Part shown: piece after piece, positions 8,644 through 16,484 of the stretch
Layout: each line of letters starts with the position of its first letter
How positions within the stretch are numbered: position 1 is the first letter of the stretch
NCBI RefSeq assembly: GCF_003224335.1
Contig: NZ_QKLF01000006.1
Coordinates: 186,001-250,000 of the forward strand
Length of the DNA stretch: 64,000 bases
Source: Curtobacterium sp. MCJR17_055
Lineage (GTDB): Bacteria; Actinomycetota; Actinomycetes; Actinomycetales; Microbacteriaceae
Direction: 5' to 3'
Program-made: the position numbers and the translations under genes
Notes under the pieces: generated by a model
Told to the model about the DNA's origin: nothing
Database searches by the model: none
Seen by the model: only the letters and a program-made list of their open reading frames with translations

Positions 8644-9522
8644 GTGCGCCGTGCCACCGCCACCCGTGCCGCCGCCGCCCGCACCACCGCCGACCACGGT
8701 GCCGCCGGCCACGGCGCCGCTGGCCGCTCCGGCAGCATCCGCCGTGCACCGGTCCCGTGGTGGCTGCCGGTGCCGGCCGTGCTCGGCGGCCTGTTCGTCG
8801 TCGTGCCGGTGCTCGCGATGGTCGGCCGCGTCGAGTGGGGCTCCTTCGTGGCGCTCGTCACGTCACCCGCGTCCCGGACGGCCCTGGTCCTGAGCCTCGG
8901 GACCGCGGCTGCGGCGACCGGGGTCTCGTTCGTGCTCGGCTACCCGCTCGCGGTGCTCTTCGCCCGGTCCCGGTCGCGGTGGATCGGCGTGGCGCGGGCG
9001 GTCGTGCTGCTGCCCCTCGTGCTGCCGCCGGTCGTCGGTGGGCTCGCGCTCCTGGCCGCGTTCGGGCGGATGGGCGTGGTCGGCGCGTTCCTCGACGAGC
9101 ACGGACTGCGGATCGCGTTCACCACGGTGGCGGTCGTCATGGCGCAGACGTTCGTCGCCATGCCGTTCCTGGCGTCCGCGATCGAGGGTGCCCTGCGCGT
9201 CGAGGGGGACCGCTACGAGCGCGTCGCGGCCACGCTCGGCGCCGGCCCGACCCGGACGTTCCTCACCGTCACGACGCCGCGGGTGCTGCCGGGGATCCTG
9301 TCCGGCCTGGTGCTCTGCGCCGCCCGGGCGCTCGGTGAGTTCGGTGCGACGCTGACCTTCGCGGGCAGCCTGCAGGGGGTGACCCGGACCCTCCCGCTCG
9401 AGGTGTACCTGCAGCGCGAGGTCGACCCGGACGCCGCGGTCGCCCTCGCCCTCGTGCTCGTGGTCGTCGCGGTGCTCGTCATCGGCCTGGCATCCGTCCG
9501 GACCCGCGCGGTGACGCCGTGA
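8644..9522 (+). CDS. modB: Molybdate ABC transporter permease
   Basis: A 292-residue inner-membrane permease with about six helices. It carries the EAA loop typical of the family (ALRVEGDRYERVAATLGAGP, residues about 185-204) that contacts ModC. The GTG at 8644 starts 5 nt after modA ends. The first 35 residues are an unusual Ala/Thr/His/Gly-rich extension before the first helix. The stop overlaps modC by 4 nt. Confidence 0.9.
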   Translation: MRRATATRAAAARTTADHGAAGHGAAGRSGSIRRAPVPWWLPVPAVLGGLFVVVPVLAMVGRVEWGSFVALVTSPASRTALVLSLGTAAAATGVSFVLGYPLAVLFARSRSRWIGVARAVVLLPLVLPPVVGGLALLAAFGRMGVVGAFLDEHGLRIAFTTVAVVMAQTFVAMPFLASAIEGALRVEGDRYERVAATLGAGPTRTFLTVTTPRVLPGILSGLVLCAARALGEFGATLTFAGSLQGVTRTLPLEVYLQREVDPDAAVALALVLVVVAVLVIGLASVRTRAVTP

Positions 9523-10586
9523 CCGCCGCCGCAGCCCGGACCGGCCTCGTCGCGCACGTGGTTAGCCACGACCGGGACGTCGACGTCGCCCTCTCCGTCG
9601 GACCGGCCGAGTGCGTGGCCCTCGTCGGTGCGAACGGTTCCGGCAAGTCGACGGTCCTCGACGCGGTCGCCGGCCTCCTGCCGCTCGACGGCGGTGCGGT
9701 CCGCTCCGACGACCGGGTCCTCGCCGGTGCCGGGCGGGGCCTCCCGGCACACCGTCGCCGCATCGGACTCGTCGCCCAGCGGCCCGACCTGTTCCCGCAC
9801 CTCTCCGTCCTCGCGAACGTCGCCTTCGGTCCGCGGGCCGCGGGCCGGTCCGGCCGGGAGGCCCGCGCGGCCGCCCGGCACGCCCTGGCCGCCGTCGGGG
9901 TGGCCGACCTGGCGAACCGGGCGCCCGGGACGCTGTCCGGCGGGCAGGCGCAGCGCGTCGCGATCGCCAGGGCCCTGGCCGCCGACCCCGCCGTCGTGCT
10001 GCTCGACGAACCGACCTCGGCACTCGACGTCGGCGCGCGCGAGGACGTCCGCGCCGCCCTCCGCACGGCCGTGTCCGGTCGGCCGAGCGTCCTCGTGACG
10101 CACGACCCGGTCGAGGTGATGGCCCTCGCGGACCGGGTCGTCGTCCTGCAGGACGGTCGGGTCGTCGAGTCCGGCACCCCGGCCGAGGTGCTCGCGCGTC
10201 CGCGGAGCGGGTTCGCGGCGGCGTTCTCGGGTCTGGTGGTGGTGCACGGGACCGCGACGGCGGACGGGCTCGTGCTCGACGGTGGCTCCGGTGGCTCCGG
10301 TGACGGGCGCCCGCTGGCGTCGGCCGCGCACCACGTGCCTGCCGGTCGACCCGTGTCGGCGGCCTACCACCCGACGGCGGCGGTCGTGACACGGGACACC
10401 GGCGTCGGCCCCGGTCTGCCGCGGGTCGTCCGTGCCCTCGAACCGCGGAACGGCCTGGTGCGGTTCCGCACCGACGACCTGTCCGCCGACCTGACCCTGG
10501 CCGCGGTCGCGGCGCTCGGGGCGACGGTCGGATCGACGGTGCGGGTGCACGTCCCGCCCACCGAGCTCACCGTGTGGGAGTCCTGA
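9519..10586 (+). CDS. modC: Molybdate ABC transporter ATPase with C-terminal TOBE domain
   Basis: A 355-residue ATPase that powers molybdate uptake. Walker A is GANGSGKST (about residue 37), the signature is LSGGQAQRVAIARALA, Walker B is VVLLDEPTSALD and the switch His is in VTHDP. The last 70 residues form a TOBE-like regulatory domain after a Gly/Ser-rich linker. The N-terminus is short, so the core ABC domain begins almost at once. GTGA overlap with modB indicates a tight operon. Confidence 0.92.
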   Translation: MTAAAARTGLVAHVVSHDRDVDVALSVGPAECVALVGANGSGKSTVLDAVAGLLPLDGGAVRSDDRVLAGAGRGLPAHRRRIGLVAQRPDLFPHLSVLANVAFGPRAAGRSGREARAAARHALAAVGVADLANRAPGTLSGGQAQRVAIARALAADPAVVLLDEPTSALDVGAREDVRAALRTAVSGRPSVLVTHDPVEVMALADRVVVLQDGRVVESGTPAEVLARPRSGFAAAFSGLVVVHGTATADGLVLDGGSGGSGDGRPLASAAHHVPAGRPVSAAYHPTAAVVTRDTGVGPGLPRVVRALEPRNGLVRFRTDDLSADLTLAAVAALGATVGSTVRVHVPPTELTVWES

Positions 10587-10595
10587 GCGCGGAGT

Positions 10596-10641
10596 CCGGC
10601 GCCCGTGCGCTGAGCTCCGTGTGCTGAGCTCAGGGCGCTGG
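10596..10641 (+). terminator. Weak hairpin between convergent modC and moaD
   Basis: CCGGCGCCC pairs with GGGCGCTGG (one G-U) around a 28-nt loop, in the 55-nt gap between convergent genes. A bidirectional terminator is plausible. Confidence 0.35.
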
Positions 10642-10881
10642 TCAGCCGCCGGCGAACGGCGGCATCACGTCCACGAGTGCCACCCCGTCGAGCGACGTCG
10701 ACCGGTCGCGGGTGGTGACCCCGTCGACCAGGTACGAGCACCGCTCCTGCAGCGCGGCCCAGCGCTCGGGGTCGGCAGCCTCGACCTGACGGAGGGCGGC
10801 GTCGAGCGAGTCCGCCGTGACGGTCGTGTCGTCGATGCCGACCGCGGCACGGGCGGCGGCGAAGAAGCGCAGGGTGGTCAT
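10642..10881 (-). CDS. moaD: Molybdopterin synthase small subunit (sulfur carrier)
   Basis: A 79-residue ubiquitin-like sulfur carrier with the diagnostic C-terminal Gly-Gly (PPFAGG) that is adenylated and thiocarboxylated before donating sulfur to precursor Z. It begins MTTLRFFAAARAAVG, typical of MoaD. It lies 4 nt downstream of moaA in the same operon. Its activating partner is probably the MoeB-rhodanese protein encoded at 6701-7789. Confidence 0.92.
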   Translation of the reverse strand: MTTLRFFAAARAAVGIDDTTVTADSLDAALRQVEAADPERWAALQERCSYLVDGVTTRDRSTSLDGVALVDVMPPFAGG

Positions 10882-10885
10882 TTCC

Positions 10886-12010
10886 TCATCCTCCGATCGC
10901 GCTCATGCCCCGGGTCGGGTGCACGAGGCCGTCGGTGTCGTCGCCGTGGTCGCGGGGCTTCGCCCACATCGCCCGCCGCCAGCGGTCCAGGACGTCGGCG
11001 TCGTCGGCGCCCGCGCGCAGGGGACCGAGCAGGTCGGTCTCGTCGTCGGAGAACAGGCAGCTGCGGACGTGACCGTCGGCGGTGAGCCGGGTGCGCGTGC
11101 AGTCGCCGCAGAACGACTCGGTGATGCTCGCGATGACCCCGACCGTCCCGAGGTCGGCGCCGGTCGCCCGGGACCGCACCCGGTACCGCTCGGCCGGAGC
11201 GCCGTTCCGCGGGGCGTCGTCGGGGGTCAGGACGTGGTCGGCGCTGAGCAGGTCGCGGATCTGCGCGGCCGTGATCATCGTCGTGGCGTCCCAGGCGTGC
11301 CCGGGGTCGAGCGGCATCTGCTCGATGAACCGCAGCTCGTGGCCGCGCTCCAGGCACCACGCGAGCAGCTCGGACGCCAGGTGGTCGTTCACCCCGCGCA
11401 GCAGGACCGCGTTGATCTTCACCCCGAGGCCGGCGTCGGCCGCGGCGGCGATCCCCTCGAGGACGCGGTCGAGGAACGGGCGCCGGGTGACCTCGGCGAA
11501 GACGTCCGGGTCCACGGTGTCGAGCGAGACGTTCAGCCGGTGCAGTCCGGCCGCTCGCAGCGCTGCCGCGCGACCCGCGAGTCCGATCGCGTTCGTGGTG
11601 AGGGACAGCTCGAGGTCGGGGTGGGCCGCCGCGCACCGGGCGATGACGTCGACGAGGTCCTTGCGGAGGAGCGGTTCACCGCCCGTGAAGCGGACCTTGC
11701 GGATGCCGAGCTCCCGCGCCCCGAGGCCGACGAGCCGGGCGATCTCGTCCACGGACATGAGCGCTGCGTCGGGCGCGAAGGGCAGACCCTCGGCCGGCAT
11801 GCAGTAGGTGCAGCGGAGGTTGCAGCGCTCCGTCAGGGACACCCGCAGGTCGACGGCGTACCGGCCGAACCGGTCCACCAGGCCCGGGTCGCCGTCGGGC
11901 CGGGGCGGGAGACCCGGATGCTGTGCGACCAGGGGGTGCACCGCGGTGTCCGTCGCTCCCGGACGCACACGGCTCAGCAGACCCGTCGAGGGGAGCATCT
12001 GGGCCGGCAT
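10886..12010 (-). CDS. moaA: GTP 3',8-cyclase (radical SAM, molybdenum cofactor)
   Basis: A 374-residue radical SAM enzyme that starts molybdopterin synthesis from GTP. The N-terminal cluster motif is CNLRCTYC (Cys63, Cys67, Cys70); the C-terminal second cluster is in CGDCTRTRL plus a later Cys in VRSCLF. The protein ends in Gly-Gly, as active MoaA does. The SAM-binding GGEPLL is present. A minus-strand TATCCT box lies 6 nt before the ATG, so it probably has its own leaderless promoter despite starting only 4 nt after the upstream glycosyltransferase gene. It is followed by moaD. Confidence 0.95.
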   Translation of the reverse strand: MPAQMLPSTGLLSRVRPGATDTAVHPLVAQHPGLPPRPDGDPGLVDRFGRYAVDLRVSLTERCNLRCTYCMPAEGLPFAPDAALMSVDEIARLVGLGARELGIRKVRFTGGEPLLRKDLVDVIARCAAAHPDLELSLTTNAIGLAGRAAALRAAGLHRLNVSLDTVDPDVFAEVTRRPFLDRVLEGIAAAADAGLGVKINAVLLRGVNDHLASELLAWCLERGHELRFIEQMPLDPGHAWDATTMITAAQIRDLLSADHVLTPDDAPRNGAPAERYRVRSRATGADLGTVGVIASITESFCGDCTRTRLTADGHVRSCLFSDDETDLLGPLRAGADDADVLDRWRRAMWAKPRDHGDDTDGLVHPTRGMSAIGG

Positions 12011-12014
12011 GTCG

Positions 12015-13481
12015 TCAGGATACGTCGCGGGGACCGCGGCTCGCGTCTCCGGCGGGCAGCGGGGCTCCCGGGCTCCGGCCGAGCAGGCGGTCCCGCCACC
12101 GGAGCCAGTCCTCGCGGCGCGTGCGGACGAGGGTGACGACGAGCACGACGGCGATCGCGGCGAGCAGCCACCACCGGTAGGCGACGACCGACGGCCACAC
12201 CCCGCGCAGCGCGATGGCGAGCGTCAGGGACAGCCACTCCCACCGGCCGGAGAGCACCACGAACGGGATGAGCAGCAGCGCGTACCAGGGGTAGCGCGGG
12301 GTCACCGCGAGGAAGGTCACGCCGATCATGAACACTTGCCCGGACCACGGGTTCGCGGGGTCCGACAGCCGCCAGGCGATGACCGCCGCGACGAGGACGA
12401 TCAGGCCCACGGCGATCGTCGCCGCGTCGCCGGGCAGGACCTCCGCCACCAGGGCGAAGCGCGAGCCGTCCTCGTAGCCCTCCTCCGACAGGTAGCCCGG
12501 CAGGTACCCGAGCACCTTCGGCCCGGTCGAGAGCACGTACGGCACGTAGAGCAGCCCGAACACGGCGATGCCGACCGGGATCGCCCACCAGCTCCGCCAC
12601 CGGCCGAGCAGTGCGGGGTAGACGATCGCCGGGATGAGCTTCGTCGCCGTCGCGGCACCGAGCGCGATGCCGCCCCAGATCGGCCGACCGAAGGCCACGA
12701 GCACGGCACCCGCGGTGGCCAGCGCGGCCCCGACGACGTCGACGTGCGAGTTCGTCACGGCCTCGGCGGCGACGAGCGGTGACCAGGCCCACAGCGCGGC
12801 CCACCACGTCGGTCGGCCGGTCCGGCGGAGGACGACGAGCAGGCCGACCGTGACGCCGAGCGAGACGAGCAGTCCGGCGACCTGGAACGGCATGTACTGC
12901 GCCGTGGCCGGCACGAAGACCCGGACCAGGGCGAACCAGAGCTCGGCCATCGGCGGGTAGATCGTCGGGACGTCCGGACGGTTGATCGCCGTGCAGTGCC
13001 CGAGCGCGCCGTCCCCGAGTCCGCGGTACCGCGGCTCGAGCGGCTTGCACGTGCCGTCGACCTTGTCCGGGAACAACCACTCCGGGCGGAGACCTGCCAA
13101 GGCCTCGGACTGCGGCGTGTGCGCGTAGGGGGACACGCCCGCGTGCTGCACGATGCCGTCCCAGGCGTAGCGTGCGGAGTCGGTGCTCGTGTTCGGCGGG
13201 CCGACGAGGGCCGCGATGCCGACCACGACCGCCCCACCGAGCACGATCCGCGTCACGAGGTGCGGCGGCACGAACCTGAGCGCCAGCACGGAAGCCGCGA
13301 AGACCGTCCAAGCGATGAGCGTCCAGGTGACGAATGGAGAGCGATGACCCTCCCGGAGGAACCCCAGATGCGTGACACCCACGGCGATCACGGTGCCGAG
13401 CGCGAGCACGCCCACGACGGCGAGCAGCGTGGCGACGAGCCCGGTCGAGGGTCGGCGGCCGGGGCGCAGTCGTTCGCTCAT
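12015..13481 (-). CDS. GT87-type polyprenol-dependent membrane glycosyltransferase (DUF2029)
   Basis: A 488-residue polytopic protein of about ten membrane helices. The long first extracytoplasmic loop with acidic residues (STDSARYAWDGIVQHAG, about residues 99-115) is the catalytic region in this GT-C family, which includes mycobacterial mannosyl- and arabinosyltransferases that use polyprenyl-phosphate sugars. The SHVDVVGAAL and TKLIPAIVYPALLG segments are typical. The C-terminus is a short basic tail. It may share a transcript with moaA-moaD, although moaA has its own -10 box. Acceptor glycan unknown. Confidence 0.78.
   Translation of the reverse strand: MSERLRPGRRPSTGLVATLLAVVGVLALGTVIAVGVTHLGFLREGHRSPFVTWTLIAWTVFAASVLALRFVPPHLVTRIVLGGAVVVGIAALVGPPNTSTDSARYAWDGIVQHAGVSPYAHTPQSEALAGLRPEWLFPDKVDGTCKPLEPRYRGLGDGALGHCTAINRPDVPTIYPPMAELWFALVRVFVPATAQYMPFQVAGLLVSLGVTVGLLVVLRRTGRPTWWAALWAWSPLVAAEAVTNSHVDVVGAALATAGAVLVAFGRPIWGGIALGAATATKLIPAIVYPALLGRWRSWWAIPVGIAVFGLLYVPYVLSTGPKVLGYLPGYLSEEGYEDGSRFALVAEVLPGDAATIAVGLIVLVAAVIAWRLSDPANPWSGQVFMIGVTFLAVTPRYPWYALLLIPFVVLSGRWEWLSLTLAIALRGVWPSVVAYRWWLLAAIAVVLVVTLVRTRREDWLRWRDRLLGRSPGAPLPAGDASRGPRDVS
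12017..12022 (-). promoter_or_regulatory. -10 box TATCCT for moaA-moaD
   Basis: On the minus strand TATCCT is followed by 6 nt and the moaA ATG. It lies inside the last codons of the upstream glycosyltransferase gene. Confidence 0.5.
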
Positions 13482-13490
13482 GGTCCGTCG

Positions 13491-13496
13491 AGGCTA
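13491..13496 (-). promoter_or_regulatory. -10 box TAGCCT for the GT87 glycosyltransferase
   Basis: On the minus strand TAGCCT is followed by 9 nt and the ATG at 13481, implying a leader of at most a few bases. Confidence 0.4.
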
Positions 13497-13535
13497 GCGG
13501 GCGTCCAGCGCCTCCTCCTGGACGCACGGAGCGTG

Positions 13536-14846
13536 ATGGCGTCGCCGAACCGCACCGCGCGCTCGGCGGTCGTCACCGGTCGGCTGCTCGGGATCGCGTT
13601 CCTCGTCTGCTTCGCCACCGGGGTCTACAGCCACCTGCTGCAGGAACCGCCCGGGTGGATGCGCTTCCCGACCCGGCCGGTGCAGCTCTACCAGGTCACG
13701 CAGGGCCTGCACGTCACCGCCGGCATCGCCGCGATCCCGCTGCTGCTCGCCAAGCTCAACGTCGTCATGCCGGCGCTGCTCCAGACACCGCCCGTGCGTG
13801 GTGTCCTGCACGGGCTCGAGCGGCTGTCGATCGCGGTGTTCGTGGCGGCCGCGCTCATCCAGGTCGTGACCGGACTGCTCAACACCTTCCAGTGGTACCC
13901 GTGGCCGTTCCCGTTCCGGCAGGTCCACAACGCCCTCGCGTACGTCCTCATCGGCTCGCTCGTGCTGCACATCGGCACGAAGCTGCGCATCATCACGCGG
14001 TACTGGCGCTCACGGGACGCGTTCGACGAGCACGGTCGGTTCGTCGTGGACGAGACGGTGGGCAGCGACCTGCCCGACCCGACCCTGCAGGCCCGTCCCG
14101 GCCTGGAGGCCCGCCCTCCCGCCGCCGCGACGTCCCGCGGGTTCGTCGGTCGCCTCCACCGCTGGATCGACGGCGCTCCGCCGGTCGCGGACCGTGCGGC
14201 ACCGGACCCGGCCGCCGACGCCGACGCCGACGCCGAAGGCGGGCGCCAGCGTCTCGCCCGCCGCGGGTTCATCGCGGGTGTCACGGCGGCCACGGCCGGC
14301 GTCGTCGTCCTCACGGCCGGCCAGTCGTCGGTGCTCGCCGAGCCGTTCAACGTCTTCGCTCCCCGTCAGCGGCACATCGGGCAGAACGGGCTGCCGGTGA
14401 ACCGGACGGCTCGCGCCGCCGGGGTCCTCGCCACGGCGACCGCCGCCGACTGGGCCCTCACCGTCGCCGGCCCGGCGGTCAGCCGCACGTTCTCACGCGC
14501 CGAACTCGTCGCCCTGGGTCAGGCCGAGGCGCGGCTCCCGATCTCGTGCGTCGAGGGCTGGAGCCAGATGGCGAGTTGGAAGGGCGTCCGGATGCGCGAC
14601 CTGCTCGTGGCGGTGCAGTCCGACCCGGACGTACGCGTGCGGGTGACGAGTCTGGAGCAGCACGGCGGATACCGGGTGATGGAGATGGGGCCGGAGTACA
14701 CCGCCGACCCGACCACCCTGGTGGCCCTCGAGCTCAACGGTGCGACGCTCGACCTGGAGCACGGGTTCCCGGCGCGGATCATCGCCCCCGGACGACCCGG
14801 CGTCCTGCAGACGAAGTGGATCGAACGGATCGAGGTCATCGCATGA
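13536..14846 (+). CDS. Membrane cytochrome-b-like domain fused to a sulfite-oxidase-type molybdopterin domain
   Basis: A 436-residue fusion. Residues 1-150 hold four or five membrane helices with His residues placed as possible haem ligands (HVTAG, HGLERL, HNALAY, HIGTK). A charged, Ala/Asp-rich linker (DPAADADADAEGG) follows. Then comes an RRGF-containing helix resembling a Tat-type or internal signal anchor, and a SUOX-fold molybdopterin domain with ISCVEGWS, whose Cys338 should ligate Mo. It probably passes electrons between an extracytoplasmic substrate and the quinone pool. Family members are often annotated only as molybdopterin-dependent oxidoreductase. GTG 13533 directly before the ATG is an alternative start. 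It overlaps the next gene by 4 nt. Confidence 0.85.
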   Translation: MASPNRTARSAVVTGRLLGIAFLVCFATGVYSHLLQEPPGWMRFPTRPVQLYQVTQGLHVTAGIAAIPLLLAKLNVVMPALLQTPPVRGVLHGLERLSIAVFVAAALIQVVTGLLNTFQWYPWPFPFRQVHNALAYVLIGSLVLHIGTKLRIITRYWRSRDAFDEHGRFVVDETVGSDLPDPTLQARPGLEARPPAAATSRGFVGRLHRWIDGAPPVADRAAPDPAADADADAEGGRQRLARRGFIAGVTAATAGVVVLTAGQSSVLAEPFNVFAPRQRHIGQNGLPVNRTARAAGVLATATAADWALTVAGPAVSRTFSRAELVALGQAEARLPISCVEGWSQMASWKGVRMRDLLVAVQSDPDVRVRVTSLEQHGGYRVMEMGPEYTADPTTLVALELNGATLDLEHGFPARIIAPGRPGVLQTKWIERIEVIA

Positions 14847-15340
14847 GCGCGGTCCCCACCGCCGAGCGTCCCGACCGGCGGATCCGGGTGGCGCGGACCG
14901 TCCTCGTGGTCGTCGGCGTGCTCGTCATCGCCTTCGGGGCGTGGGTCCTGCTGACCTCGGTCCGGACGGACCGGATCGGCGGCCTGCTCGTGTGGCTGCT
15001 CGCCGCGGTCGTGCTCCACGACGCCGTGCTGTCGCCGTTCGTGCTCGCCGTCGGCGCGGGGCTCCGTCGGGCAGGGCGCACGCTCCGCACGTGGGTGCTC
15101 GTGGTCGTGCAGGCCGCGGTCGTCCTCGGCAGCGTGCTCGCGCTCGTCGCCGTGTCCGAGATCGTCGCGAAGTCGCAGGGCACAAAGAACCCCACGGTCC
15201 TGCCGTTCGACTACACCGCGCGGCTGCTCGTCGTCGAGGGGGTGCTCGCCGCCGTCGTCGTGGTCGTGCTCGTGGTCGGCGTGGTCACCGCTCGGCGTCG
15301 TCCGGACGATGCTGTGGTTGCAGCGACAACCTCTCCGTAG
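14843..15340 (+). CDS. Small polytopic membrane protein of unknown function
   Basis: A 165-residue protein with about four hydrophobic helices, a basic N-terminus and a soluble loop (EIVAKSQGTKNPTVLPFDYTAR) before the last helix. I do not recognise the family. The ATGA overlap with the molybdopterin oxidoreductase gene suggests a membrane partner or assembly factor for that enzyme. No cofactor motif is visible. Confidence 0.75.
   Translation: MSAVPTAERPDRRIRVARTVLVVVGVLVIAFGAWVLLTSVRTDRIGGLLVWLLAAVVLHDAVLSPFVLAVGAGLRRAGRTLRTWVLVVVQAAVVLGSVLALVAVSEIVAKSQGTKNPTVLPFDYTARLLVVEGVLAAVVVVVLVVGVVTARRRPDDAVVAATTSP
15316..15331 (+). promoter_or_regulatory. Candidate MarR operator, inverted repeat GGTTG-N6-CAACC
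   Basis: GGTTGcagcgaCAACC is a perfect 5-bp-arm inverted repeat centred just upstream of the TAGGAT -10 box of the MarR-GNAT gene. It contains the TTG-N6-CAA layout common in MarR-family sites. Autoregulation is inferred. It overlaps the last codons of the preceding gene. Confidence 0.45.
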
Positions 15341-15343
15341 GAT
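15338..15343 (+). promoter_or_regulatory. -10 box TAGGAT for the MarR-GNAT gene
   Basis: TAGGAT is followed by 7 nt and the ATG at 15351. This favours 15351 over an in-frame ATG at 15342, which overlaps the box. Confidence 0.55.
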
Positions 15344-15350
15344 GAGCGGC

Positions 15351-16445
15351 ATGACCGACGACACGCCCTGGCTCTCCCGTGAGCAGCTGCGTGCCTGGAT
15401 GGGGTTCGTCGCCGTCATGGAACTCCTGCCCGCAGCGCTCGACCAGCAGCTCCAGCGCGACGCCGACCTGACGCTCTTCGACTACATGGTCATCGCGATG
15501 CTGTCCGAGCGGGACTCCCGCACCCTGCGGATGTCGGTCCTCGCGTCGGCCACGAACGCGTCCCTCCCGCGCCTGTCGCACGTCGTGTCGCGCCTCGAGA
15601 AGCGTGGGCTCGTCGCCCGGTGCCCGTCCTCCGAGGACCGCCGCGCCACCGACGTCCGGCTCACCGACGCCGGCTTCGACCACATCGTCGCCGCCGCGCC
15701 GGACCACGTCCGCACCGCCCGTCGTCTGGTGATCGACGCGCTCACCGACGAGCAGGTCGCCGAGCTCGACACGATCTCCCGCGTGCTCCTCGCCCGGGTC
15801 GACCCCGAGGGCCGGTTCGCCGCGGTCAGCGACATGCCCGGTGGGGACGGAGCCGGTGCGGAGGGCGCGTCCTGCGACGAGGTGGTCGCCGCCACCGAGA
15901 TGTGCGAGGCGCGGATGACCGGCACCGCCGACGACTCCCTGCCGAGCACCGTCGACGGCATCGGGTACCGCGCGGCCACCGCCGACGACGTGCCCCTGCT
16001 CCGCCGGGCGACCCTCGACGCGATGAACTGGTCGGGGGAGCGGTTCGCCGACGCCGACCTCGACCGGCCCGAGTTCGCCCACTACTCCGCCGCGTTCGAC
16101 CCCGAGCGGCCCGGCGCCGCCGACCTCGGGGTCGTCGCGACCGACGACGACGGGCCGGTCGGCGTCGCGTGGGCGGTGCACCTGCCCGCCGAGGACCCCG
16201 GGTACGGGTTCGTCGCCGAGGACGTCCCCGAGCTCACCCTCGCCCTCGACGCCCGGGCGCGCGGCCGCGGGATCGGCTCGGCGCTGCTCACCCGGCTCGT
16301 CGCCGCAGCCCGGGACGCCGGGTGGCCCGGGATGAGCCTGAGCGTCGAGGACGGCAACACCGGTGCGCGCATCCTCTACGAACGAGCGGGGTTCCGGACC
16401 GTCGGACGGAACGGCGACTCGGACACCATGCAGCTCGTCCTCTGA
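15351..16445 (+). CDS. MarR-family regulator fused to a GNAT acetyltransferase
   Basis: A 364-residue two-domain protein. Residues 1-150 form a MarR winged helix (SVLASATNASLPRLSHVVSRLE recognition region and the EDRRATDVRLTDAG wing). Residues about 205-364 form a GNAT domain with the acetyl-CoA loop ARGRGIGSALL and the downstream NTGARILYERAGF motif. A 50-residue acidic linker with two Cys (ASCDEV, TEMCEA) joins them. The fusion suggests that ligand sensing and acetylation are coupled, perhaps drug or metabolite modification with autoregulation through the inverted repeat at the promoter. The substrate cannot be inferred. Confidence 0.85.
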   Translation: MTDDTPWLSREQLRAWMGFVAVMELLPAALDQQLQRDADLTLFDYMVIAMLSERDSRTLRMSVLASATNASLPRLSHVVSRLEKRGLVARCPSSEDRRATDVRLTDAGFDHIVAAAPDHVRTARRLVIDALTDEQVAELDTISRVLLARVDPEGRFAAVSDMPGGDGAGAEGASCDEVVAATEMCEARMTGTADDSLPSTVDGIGYRAATADDVPLLRRATLDAMNWSGERFADADLDRPEFAHYSAAFDPERPGAADLGVVATDDDGPVGVAWAVHLPAEDPGYGFVAEDVPELTLALDARARGRGIGSALLTRLVAAARDAGWPGMSLSVEDGNTGARILYERAGFRTVGRNGDSDTMQLVL

Positions 16446-16471
16446 GCGGCGGACGGGGCACCGCACGCCGA

Positions 16472-16477
16472 TAGGCT
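16472..16477 (+). promoter_or_regulatory. -10 box TAGGCT for pheA
   Basis: TAGGCT is followed by 7 nt and the pheA ATG, without a ribosome binding site. Confidence 0.55.
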
Positions 16478-16484
16478 CGCCGGT

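Noticed and set aside
10642..12010. Complete molybdenum cofactor pathway in one cluster
   Set aside because: Only moaA, moaD and the MoeB-like gene are here; moaC, moaE, moeA and mogA are not in the window.
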